In this document: in pieces, positions 1 to 5,509 of the stretch
How the letters are laid out: each line of letters starts with the position of its first letter
Position numbering within the stretch: the first letter of the stretch is position 1
Assembly: GCA_026398835.1 (NCBI GenBank)
Contig: JAPLSD010000327.1
Coordinates: 1 to 5,509 of the forward strand
Direction of reading: 5' to 3'
From: Pseudomonas sp.
GTDB lineage: Bacteria > Pseudomonadota > Gammaproteobacteria > Pseudomonadales > Pseudomonadaceae
DNA length: 5,509 bases
The notes under the pieces: model-generated
The model's database searches: none
Told to the model about the DNA's origin: nothing
What the model saw: the letters and a program-made list of their open reading frames with translations, nothing else
Program-made: the position numbers and the translations under genes

Positions 1-377
1 GTGCCGCCATCGGCCTGGATCACATCGCAATCGACGAACAAGGTGACATCGCCCAGCTTGGACATGTCCAGCGCAGCGCGCAGGGAACGACCGATCAAAC
101 GCTGGATCTCGAGCGTACGACCACCTTGTTTGCCACGGCTCGCCTCACGCTGGTTACGCTCGCCAGTGGCGCGCGGCAGCATGCCGTATTCAGCCGTCAA
201 CCAACCCTGGCCCTGGCCTTTCAGGAAGCGCGGCACACCGTTTTCGACGCTGACCGTACAAATCACTTTGGTATCACCAAACTCGACCAGTACAGATCCC
301 TCGGCGTGTTTGGTGTAGTTGCGGGTGATGCGGATCGAGCGGAGCTGATCGGCGGCGCGACCACTTGGACGTTTCAT
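1..377 (-). CDS. rph: Ribonuclease PH, N-terminal 125 residues (gene runs off the left edge)
   Basis: RNase PH is a phosphate-dependent 3'-5' exoribonuclease that trims the 3' ends of tRNA precursors in the cytoplasm and works as a ring-shaped hexamer. The minus strand from 377 encodes a protein beginning [15 protein letters not shown]. It contains the family blocks [19 protein letters not shown] (about residues 20-38), [21 protein letters not shown] (about 50-70), [21 protein letters not shown] (about 83-103) and the start of [10 protein letters not shown] (about 116-125). RNase PH is usually about 240 residues, so roughly half is visible, and no gap or substitution stands out. The start is the ATG at 375-377, with a modest AGGTG-type Shine-Dalgarno at 385-390. 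The gene is divergent from yicC and has its own -10 element. The active-site half near the C terminus lies outside the window. Confidence 0.96.
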   Translation of the reverse strand, partial: MKRPSGRAADQLRSIRITRNYTKHAEGSVLVEFGDTKVICTVSVENGVPRFLKGQGQGWLTAEYGMLPRATGERNQREASRGKQGGRTLEIQRLIGRSLRAALDMSKLGDVTLFVDCDVIQADGG

Positions 378-414
378 AGGGGAACACCTGTACGGGGACG
401 GAAATCTGCCGAGC

Positions 415-443
415 ATTATAGAGCCCGCAGCGCCGACTGGGCA
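415..443 (-). promoter_or_regulatory. Candidate sigma-70 promoter of rph
   Basis: Read on the minus strand, 420-415 is a perfect TATAAT -10 hexamer. At a 17-bp spacing upstream lies TGCCCA (443-438), a poor match to TTGACA (3 of 6). A run of seven T's on the minus strand (about 449-455) lies just upstream and could act as an UP-like element. Transcription would start near 408, giving a leader of about 30 nt before the rph ATG. The -10 is convincing; the -35 is weak. Confidence 0.6.
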
Positions 444-534
444 CTTCTAAAAAAACTGCGCCGCGACCGATGGCTCTGAACAAGGCTCTGGCGCCGACCG
501 CCGACCAACTGCAGCCCTTTGTCACACGCACAGT

Positions 535-564
535 TTGGGAGCATTCACTGCACTGCGTTACAAT
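535..564 (+). promoter_or_regulatory. Candidate sigma-70 promoter of yicC-gmk
   Basis: TTGGGA at 535-540 (4 of 6 to TTGACA) and TACAAT at 559-564 (5 of 6 to TATAAT) are separated by 18 bp. The predicted start near 571 gives a leader of roughly 87 nt before yicC. The rest of the 378-657 region between the divergent starts holds the rph promoter, an A-run, a small hairpin at 614-628 and the yicC ribosome binding site. I see no convincing gene in it. Confidence 0.5.
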
Positions 565-613
565 CCTGCGCCTTTGCAGCCTGTCGGCTTTAATTTATCC
601 ATCAGGCCCGTTG

Positions 614-628
614 AAACCCCTTGGGTTT
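614..628 (+). other. Small hairpin in the yicC leader
   Basis: AAACCC (614-619) and GGGTTT (623-628) can pair as a perfect 6-bp stem with a 3-nt loop (CTT). No T-run follows, so it is not an intrinsic terminator. It sits 19 nt before the Shine-Dalgarno of yicC and would be in the leader RNA if the promoter at 535-564 is used. Its role is unknown and it may be chance. Confidence 0.3.
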
Positions 629-646
629 GCAGCAGGTCCGAATCGC

Positions 647-650
647 GAGG
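647..650 (+). promoter_or_regulatory. Ribosome binding site fixing the yicC start
   Basis: GAGG lies 7 nt before the ATG at 658. This selects that ATG over the in-frame TTG at 535, which lies inside the putative promoter and has no family-like sequence after it. It forms the left half of a perfect 10-bp palindrome, GAGGTACCTC (647-656). Confidence 0.7.
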
Positions 651-657
651 TACCTCC

Positions 658-1521
658 ATGGTGCACAGCATGACCGCCTTCGCCCGCGTCGAAAAAGCCG
701 GCGCCCAAGGCACCCTGAGCTGGGAGTTGCGCTCGGTCAACAGCCGCTACCTGGAACCGCACCTGCGTCTGCCGGAGTCTTTTCGCGACCTCGAAGGTGC
801 TGTACGCGAAGCACTGCGTCAGGGCTTGTCCCGCGGAAAACTCGAATGCACCCTGCGTTTCACCGAAGAAACCACGGGCAAGCCGTTGCAGGTTGATCGC
901 GAACGCGCCGCGCAGCTTGTCGCTGCTGCAGAGACCGTGGCCAGCCTGATCAAACATCCTGCAGCCCTGAACCCACTGGAAGTACTGGCCTGGCCGGGCG
1001 TACTGGTGGCCGACGCGACCGACCCGCAAGCACTGAACGCCGAAGCCCTGACCCTGTTCAATCAGGGATTAAAAGAGCTCAAGAGCGGCCGCGAGCGCGA
1101 AGGCGCGGAGCTGGCCCGCCTGATCAATGAGCGCCTGAGTTCTATAGAAGAAGATGTGGTGACCCTGCGTGAGCTGGTCCCGCAAATGCTCGCGACCCAG
1201 CGTCAGAAAGTCCTCGACCGCTTCGCCGACATGAAGGCCGAGCTGGACCCGCAGCGCTTGGAACAGGAAATGGTCATGCTCGCGCAAAAGAGCGATGTGG
1301 CTGAAGAACTGGATCGACTGAGCACCCACATCATCGAAGTTCGCCGCGTACTCAAATCCGGCGGCGCCGCCGGTCGGCGCCTGGACTTCCTGATGCAAGA
1401 GCTCAACCGCGAAGCCAATACACTAGGCTCCAAAGCCTTCGACCCGCGCAGCACTCAGGCTGCGGTCAACCTCAAGGTGTTGATCGAGCAGATGCGCGAA
1501 CAAGTGCAGAATATTGAGTAA
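658..1521 (+). CDS. yicC: YicC/YloC family endoribonuclease
   Basis: This is a 287-residue protein of the YicC/YloC family, the same length as E. coli YicC. Family members have been described as hexameric endoribonucleases; E. coli YicC was linked to turnover of the small RNA RyhB. Visible hallmarks are the N-terminal MVHSMTAFAR, the LRSVNSRYLE segment (about residues 24-33), the KSDVAEELDRLSTH block (211-224) and the C-terminal DUF1732 signature LDFLMQELNREANTLGSKA (242-260). The middle (about 140-210) is charged and probably helical. The start follows from a GAGG ribosome binding site at 647-650 and from the family N terminus. It lies 12 bp before gmk on the same strand, so the two are probably co-transcribed. 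Family assignment is sure; the endonuclease activity and its substrates in this organism are inferred. Confidence 0.95.
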   Translation: MVHSMTAFARVEKAGAQGTLSWELRSVNSRYLEPHLRLPESFRDLEGAVREALRQGLSRGKLECTLRFTEETTGKPLQVDRERAAQLVAAAETVASLIKHPAALNPLEVLAWPGVLVADATDPQALNAEALTLFNQGLKELKSGREREGAELARLINERLSSIEEDVVTLRELVPQMLATQRQKVLDRFADMKAELDPQRLEQEMVMLAQKSDVAEELDRLSTHIIEVRRVLKSGGAAGRRLDFLMQELNREANTLGSKAFDPRSTQAAVNLKVLIEQMREQVQNIE

Positions 1522-2154
<633 letters not shown>

Positions 2155-2225
2155 AGAGCACTTCCCAAAACCGCTGCAAGGGCTTTACATTGGTGCTTGT
2201 AGCGCGTTGGAGGGTTTGGCGGAAA

Positions 2226-2257
2226 ATCAGCGCTTCCCTAAACGCTGGTGATTTTTT
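2226..2257 (+). terminator. Probable intrinsic terminator after gmk
   Basis: ATCAGCG (2226-2232) pairs with CGCTGGT (2243-2249) as a 7-bp stem containing one G-U pair, with a 10-nt loop, and six T's follow at 2252-2257. An alternative fold pairs AAAATCA with TGATTTT and bulges TGG. The position, 72 nt after the gmk stop, fits the end of a yicC-gmk transcript. Read-through into rpoZ is possible because the stem is only moderately stable. Confidence 0.6.
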
Positions 2258-2270
2258 AAACTGTTGAGTC

Positions 2271-2291
2271 CGCTCGCCCATCCGGGCAGCG
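2271..2291 (+). other. Bulged hairpin upstream of rpoZ
   Basis: CGCT (2271-2274) and GCCC (2276-2279) pair with GGGC (2284-2287) and AGCG (2288-2291). This gives an 8-bp GC-rich stem with a single bulged C at 2275 and an ATCC loop. No T-run follows. It lies about 20 nt before the rpoZ Shine-Dalgarno. Within 2155-2320 I found no convincing -35/-10 pair for rpoZ; TTGAGT at 2264-2269 lacks a -10 at normal spacing. Confidence 0.4.
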
Positions 2292-2310
2292 CGCATATTG
2301 CATTTGCTAC

Positions 2311-2315
2311 GAGGA
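2311..2315 (+). promoter_or_regulatory. Ribosome binding site fixing the rpoZ start
   Basis: GAGGA lies 5 nt before the ATG at 2321. It selects this start over an in-frame alternative at 2264, which would add 19 residues not found at the N terminus of omega and would place the hairpin at 2271-2291 inside the coding region. Confidence 0.8.
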
Positions 2316-2320
2316 ATACC

Positions 2321-2584
2321 ATGGCCCGCGTAACCGTTGAAGACTGCCTAGATCACGTGGCTAACCGCTTTGAGCTGGTCATGCTCTCTACCAAACGTGC
2401 TCGTCAATTGGCGACCGGCGGCAAAGAGCCAAAGCTGGCCTGGGAAAACGACAAACCTACAGTCATGGCGTTGCGTGAAATCGCAGCAGGCCTGATGAGC
2501 TATGAAGTCATCGCTGAAGCAGAAATCGTTGAAGACGAACCGCTGTTCGCGGCGTTCGAGGACGAGTCCAACGAGGCCGTCTAA
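2321..2584 (+). CDS. rpoZ: DNA-directed RNA polymerase omega subunit
   Basis: Omega is the small RNA polymerase subunit that clamps and helps fold beta-prime. With beta-prime it forms one of the two (p)ppGpp binding sites described in E. coli. The product is 87 residues, close to the family length. It starts [30 protein letters not shown] and contains [22 protein letters not shown] (about 33-54), the conserved core. The N-terminal ARVT (2-5) and R52, positions implicated in (p)ppGpp binding in E. coli omega, are both present. The acidic C-terminal tail ([20 protein letters not shown]) is typical of a variable end. The gene is 57 bp before spoT on the same strand, the usual rpoZ-spoT arrangement in gammaproteobacteria, so co-transcription is likely. 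No separate promoter for spoT is apparent in the gap. Confidence 0.97.
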   Translation: MARVTVEDCLDHVANRFELVMLSTKRARQLATGGKEPKLAWENDKPTVMALREIAAGLMSYEVIAEAEIVEDEPLFAAFEDESNEAV

Positions 2585-2641
2585 GCCTATGCCTGGTCGA
2601 CGTAGCACGGCGCAGGGTCACAGCCATCGGCAGGAGTCATC

Positions 2642-4624
2642 ATGCCGAGCATAGACGCCCTCGCCGATCGCTTATCGACCTATCTCGGCACGGACCAGGT
2701 CAACCTGGTTCGCCGAGCGTACTTCTACGCCGAACAAGCCCACGACGGCCAACGCCGCCGTAGCGGTGAGGCGTACGTCACGCACCCTTTAGCGGTCGCG
2801 AATATTCTTGCCGACATGCATATGGACCATCAGAGCCTGATGGCGGCCATGCTGCATGACGTGATTGAAGACACCGGTATTGCCAAGGAAGCGCTCTCGG
2901 CGCAGTTCGGTGAAACCGTGGCCGAACTGGTCGATGGGGTCAGCAAACTGACCCAGATGAACTTCGAGACCAAAGCCGAAGCCCAAGCCGAAAACTTCCA
3001 GAAAATGGCCATGGCCATGGCCCGCGACATTCGCGTGATCCTGGTCAAGCTGGCCGACCGCCTGCACAACATGCGGACCCTAGAAGTGCTGTCCGGCGAA
3101 AAACGCCGGCGGATTGCCAAGGAAACCCTGGAAATCTATGCGCCCATCGCTAACCGCCTGGGCATGCACAGCATCCGCATAGAGTTCGAAGACCTCGGCT
3201 TCAAGGCCATGCACCCGATGCGTTCCGCGCGGATCTACCAGGCGGTCAAACGCGCCCGGGGCAATCGCAAGGAAATCGTCAACAAGATCGAAGACGTCTA
3301 CGCGTTCCGCATCATCGTCGACAAGGTCGATACCTGCTACCGAGTGCTCGGCGCTGTACATAATTTGTACAAACCGCTGCCGGGGCGCTTCAAGGATTAC
3401 ATCGCGATCCCTAAAGCCAACGGCTATCAGTCGCTGCATACCACGCTGTTCGGCATGCACGGCGTACCGATCGAGATCCAGATCCGCACCCGTGAAATGG
3501 AAGAGATGGCCAACAACGGCATTGCCGCCCACTGGCTGTACAAATCCACTGGCGACGAGCAGCCCAAAGGCACTCATGCCCGCGCTCGGCAATGGGTCAA
3601 GGGCGTGCTGGAAATGCAGCAACGCGCCGGCAACTCCCTCGAATTTATTGAAAGCGTGAAGATCGACCTGTTCCCGGACGAGGTCTACGTCTTCACGCCC
3701 AAAGGCCGGATCATGGAGCTGCCCAAAGGCTCCACCGCGGTCGACTTCGCCTATGCGGTACACACTGACGTCGGCAACAGCTGCATCGCCTGCCGGATCA
3801 ACCGTCGCCTGGCGCCACTGTCCGAACCCCTGCAAAGCGGCTCGACCGTGGAGATCGTCAGTGCTCCGGGCGCGCGACCAAACCCGGCCTGGCTCAACTT
3901 CGTGGTCACCGGCAAGGCCCGCACGCATATTCGTCACGCGCTGAAACTGCAACGCCGTTCCGAGTCCATCAGCCTCGGCGAACGCCTGCTGAACAAGGTG
4001 CTCAACGGTTTCGACAGCTCGCTGGAAAAAGTCCCGGCCGAGCGCATCCAGTTGATGCTCAACGAGTACCGCCTCGAGGTAATCGAAGACCTGCTGGAAG
4101 ACATCGGCCTGGGCAATCGCATGGCCTATGTCGTCGCCCGTCGCCTGCTCGGCGAAGGTGAACAGCTACCGAGCGCCGAAGGCCCTCTGGCGATTCGCGG
4201 TACCGAAGGCCTGGTCCTCAGTTACGCCAAATGTTGCACACCGATCCCTGGCGACCCGATTGTCGGCCACCTGTCCGCAGGCAAAGGGATGGTGGTGCAC
4301 CTGGACAACTGCCGCAACATCAGCGAAATCCGCCACAACCCGGAAAAATGCATCCAGCTCTCCTGGGCCAAGGATGTCACCGGCGAGTTCAACGTCGAAC
4401 TGCGTGTCGAGCTGGAACACCAGCGCGGCCTGATCGCCCTGCTGGCCAGCAGTGTCAACGCGGCCGATGGCAATATCGAAAAAATCAGCATGGATGAACG
4501 CGATGGTCGCATCAGCGTGGTCCAACTGGTGGTCAGCGTGCACGACCGAGTGCATCTGGCCCGCGTGATCAAGAAACTGCGTGCTCTGACCGGGGTCACC
4601 CGCATCACCCGCATGCGTGCATAG
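2642..4624 (+). CDS. spoT: SpoT (p)ppGpp hydrolase/synthetase with an internal in-frame deletion in the synthetase domain
   Basis: SpoT is the bifunctional enzyme that hydrolyses (p)ppGpp to GDP/GTP and pyrophosphate and can weakly synthesise it under some starvations. AGGAG (2632-2636) lies 5 nt before the ATG. The product is 660 residues; Pseudomonas SpoT is about 701 as I remember it. The hydrolase HD domain is complete: R44, H48 (THP), HDVIED (72-77) and ADRLHN (138-143). The synthetase domain should begin after residue 205. Here [11 protein letters not shown] (207-217) is joined directly to DVYAFRII (218-225), so about 41 residues with the conserved GRxKHLYxIYxKM segment are absent. Later synthetase motifs remain: D218, GYQSLHTT (261-268) and E278 in EIQIRT. 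Then come TGS (about 343-405), the helical region (about 415-510), the conserved-cysteine region (C531, C532, H554, C557) and ACT (about 585-657). The frame is open throughout. Predicted activity is hydrolase-positive and synthetase-negative; this is inferred. Confidence 0.95.
   Translation: MPSIDALADRLSTYLGTDQVNLVRRAYFYAEQAHDGQRRRSGEAYVTHPLAVANILADMHMDHQSLMAAMLHDVIEDTGIAKEALSAQFGETVAELVDGVSKLTQMNFETKAEAQAENFQKMAMAMARDIRVILVKLADRLHNMRTLEVLSGEKRRRIAKETLEIYAPIANRLGMHSIRIEFEDLGFKAMHPMRSARIYQAVKRARGNRKEIVNKIEDVYAFRIIVDKVDTCYRVLGAVHNLYKPLPGRFKDYIAIPKANGYQSLHTTLFGMHGVPIEIQIRTREMEEMANNGIAAHWLYKSTGDEQPKGTHARARQWVKGVLEMQQRAGNSLEFIESVKIDLFPDEVYVFTPKGRIMELPKGSTAVDFAYAVHTDVGNSCIACRINRRLAPLSEPLQSGSTVEIVSAPGARPNPAWLNFVVTGKARTHIRHALKLQRRSESISLGERLLNKVLNGFDSSLEKVPAERIQLMLNEYRLEVIEDLLEDIGLGNRMAYVVARRLLGEGEQLPSAEGPLAIRGTEGLVLSYAKCCTPIPGDPIVGHLSAGKGMVVHLDNCRNISEIRHNPEKCIQLSWAKDVTGEFNVELRVELEHQRGLIALLASSVNAADGNIEKISMDERDGRISVVQLVVSVHDRVHLARVIKKLRALTGVTRITRMRA
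3290..3295 (+). other. Junction of the spoT internal deletion
   Basis: Codon GAA (E217, 3290-3292) is followed directly by GAC (D218, 3293-3295). In SpoT and RelA homologues about 41 residues lie between these points, so the loss is close to 123 bp and leaves the frame unchanged. The break falls between whole codons and both flanks match the family on either side. The missing stretch cannot be seen here, so its exact ends are inferred from remembered homologues. Confidence 0.85.
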
Positions 4625-4662
4625 CTCGCCCAAATAGCCCAGCCCATTACAAGGAGTCATTC

Positions 4663-5043
4663 ATGACCAAGACTGTTATCACTAGCGATAAAGCACCTGC
4701 CGCCATCGGTACTTATTCCCAGGCAATCAAGGCTGGCAACACTGTCTACATGTCCGGTCAAATCCCTCTGGACCCAAAAACCATGGAACTGGTCGAAGGC
4801 TTCGAAGCCCAGACCGTTCAGGTTTTCGAGAACCTCAAAGCCGTGGCTGAAGCTGCCGGCGGTTCGTTCAAAGACATCGTCAAACTGAACATCTTCCTCA
4901 CCGACCTGAGCCACTTCGCCAAGGTCAACGAGATCATGGGCAAATATTTCGACCAGCCTTACCCTGCCCGCGCCGCCATCGGTGTCGCTGCACTGCCAAA
5001 AGGCTCGCAGGTTGAGATGGACGCCATTCTCGTCATCGAGTAA
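4663..5043 (+). CDS. ridA: RidA family 2-iminobutanoate/2-iminopropanoate deaminase
   Basis: RidA hydrolyses reactive enamine/imine intermediates released by PLP enzymes such as threonine dehydratase, giving 2-ketoacids and ammonia and so protecting other PLP enzymes. The 126-residue product has the usual length of this trimeric cytosolic family. Motifs are IGTYSQAI (15-22, with Y18), [11 protein letters not shown] (28-38), [10 protein letters not shown] (73-82), [15 protein letters not shown] (100-114) and VEMDAIL (117-123). R103 corresponds to the arginine that binds the substrate carboxylate (R105 in Salmonella RidA), and E119 to the conserved catalytic-site glutamate. AAGGAG (4651-4656) gives a strong ribosome binding site 6 nt before the ATG. 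It begins 38 bp after spoT with no visible promoter, so it is probably in the rpoZ-spoT transcript. A GC-rich hairpin follows the stop. Confidence 0.97.
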   Translation: MTKTVITSDKAPAAIGTYSQAIKAGNTVYMSGQIPLDPKTMELVEGFEAQTVQVFENLKAVAEAAGGSFKDIVKLNIFLTDLSHFAKVNEIMGKYFDQPYPARAAIGVAALPKGSQVEMDAILVIE

Positions 5044-5057
5044 CTGGTCACACGTCC

Positions 5058-5091
5058 TGGCGCAGCCGCCGCGCTGCGCCAATTCCGTTTT
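5058..5091 (+). terminator. GC-rich hairpin after ridA, possible terminator
   Basis: TGGCGCAGC (5058-5066) and GCTGCGCCA (5073-5081) form a perfect 9-bp stem with a 6-nt loop (CGCCGC). The following sequence is T-containing but interrupted, with TT at 5083-5084 and TTTT at 5088-5091. It could end the ridA transcript partially or slow polymerase before the next gene, whose Shine-Dalgarno follows at 5094-5098. The stem is convincing; termination is less certain because the T-tract is weak. Confidence 0.55.
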
Positions 5092-5105
5092 GAAAGGAAT
5101 CCGTC

Positions 5106-5509
5106 ATGCGCAAAGCGCTTGCTCTCTCTTTGCTTGCCATTTTTCTCGGCGGCTGTGCCAGCGATCCCGCCGACCGCGACATCAGTGGCACCTGGATCAA
5201 CCAGGTAGCAATCGATGCCGCTGCCAAAGGCGGTCCCTTGCGTGAAGCCCTCCAGGCCTACGGTCCAAATCTGGAATGGGACATCAATACCAAAGCCGGT
5301 CAGGCGCGATACACCAATGGCTTTGAAAAAGTCGATGGCAAGCTGCTGGGTGAAAAATCCGGCGCCTGGAAGATCGACTTTTATGGCGGCTCCGGCAGCG
5401 AGCTGAGTCGTGACGGCAAGCAATTGCTGCAGGCGGCGAACGACTCCGAACCGGAACAGGTTTTCCATCCAGCCCAAGGCACGGTTCCCGAAGGCGCACC
5501 GATTGGCGC
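5106..5509 (+). CDS. Putative small lipoprotein of unknown function (3' end outside the window)
   Basis: The frame is open from the ATG at 5106 to the right edge, 134 codons without a stop. AAGGA at 5094-5098 with 7-nt spacing supports the start. Residues 1-16 (MRKALALSLLAIFLGG) form a short lipoprotein signal peptide: a positive R2/K3, a hydrophobic stretch, then the lipobox LGGC with the acylated cysteine at C17. After processing the protein starts CASDPADRD. The absence of Asp at +2 favours the outer membrane under the E. coli sorting rule. The mature part has a DISGTWINQVAID segment (25-37), reminiscent of small periplasmic beta-rich lipoproteins, and is Gly/Lys/Asp rich with no catalytic motif I recognise. 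I recall that a hypothetical protein gene occupies this place after ridA in P. aeruginosa, so it is probably a conserved Pseudomonas gene. I do not know its function. Confidence 0.85.
   Translation, partial: MRKALALSLLAIFLGGCASDPADRDISGTWINQVAIDAAAKGGPLREALQAYGPNLEWDINTKAGQARYTNGFEKVDGKLLGEKSGAWKIDFYGGSGSELSRDGKQLLQAANDSEPEQVFHPAQGTVPEGAPIG

Noticed and set aside
535..657. N-terminal extension of yicC from the TTG at 535
   Set aside because: The added 41 residues do not resemble the family N terminus, while the ATG at 658 has a ribosome binding site and gives the standard 287-residue protein.
470..673. 67-codon plus-strand reading frame starting at ATG 470 in the rph-yicC gap
   Set aside because: It overlaps the putative yicC promoter and runs past the yicC start in another frame. 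It has no good ribosome binding site and no recognisable protein features.
2161..2220. Possible attachment site or mobile-element scar after gmk
   Set aside because: I found no direct repeats, integrase fragment or tRNA sequence here, and the gene order on both sides is the standard one.
2264..2320. Longer rpoZ start at 2264
   Set aside because: Omega begins MARVTV in the family and GAGGA sits directly before the ATG at 2321. The upstream extension would consume a hairpin region and has no family support.
3080..3952. 290-codon minus-strand reading frame opposite spoT
   Set aside because: The plus strand encodes clear SpoT domains throughout. The antisense frame is a by-product of GC-rich codon use and has no recognisable family features.
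2642..4624. Calling spoT a pseudogene
   Set aside because: The reading frame is uninterrupted, the start and ribosome binding site are good, the hydrolase site and the C-terminal domains are intact, and the loss is in frame. An altered functional allele is more likely.
4959..5477. 172-codon minus-strand reading frame across the ridA end and the lipoprotein gene
   Set aside because: It runs through two well-supported plus-strand genes and the hairpin between them, and its product has no recognisable features.

Overview
The window looks like a chromosomal housekeeping segment of a gammaproteobacterium of the genus Pseudomonas, probably the P. fluorescens group. The reasons are the gene order (rph divergent from yicC, then gmk, rpoZ, spoT, ridA and a small lipoprotein), the moderately high GC content with GC-ending codons, and protein sequences very close to what I remember of Pseudomonas homologues. 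The genus is inferred from memory, not from a search.

Layout. The left edge holds the N-terminal half of RNase PH (rph) on the minus strand, with a near-perfect -10 box in front of it. A 280-bp intergenic region separates it from yicC (endoribonuclease family) and gmk (guanylate kinase), which are 12 bp apart and read rightward. A hairpin followed by six T's closes gmk, and a second, bulged hairpin precedes rpoZ (RNA polymerase omega). Then come spoT ((p)ppGpp hydrolase/synthetase), ridA (enamine/imine deaminase) and the first 134 codons of an unrecognised lipoprotein that runs off the right edge. A strong GC-rich hairpin lies between ridA and the lipoprotein gene.

How the genes relate. gmk makes GDP, the route to GTP from which (p)ppGpp is made. 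Omega contributes to one of the (p)ppGpp sites on RNA polymerase. SpoT makes and destroys (p)ppGpp. rph and yicC act on RNA. RidA removes reactive by-products of PLP enzymes. The centre of the window is therefore a guanine nucleotide and alarmone neighbourhood.

The main anomaly is in spoT. The reading frame is intact and all other domains are present, but about 41 residues (about 123 bp) are missing, in frame, at position 3292/3293. The missing piece is the start of the synthetase domain, including the conserved GRxKHLYxIYxKM nucleotide-binding segment. The hydrolase motifs are complete. The predicted product is a SpoT that can degrade (p)ppGpp but probably cannot make it. I found no mobile element, CRISPR array, tRNA or rRNA gene.
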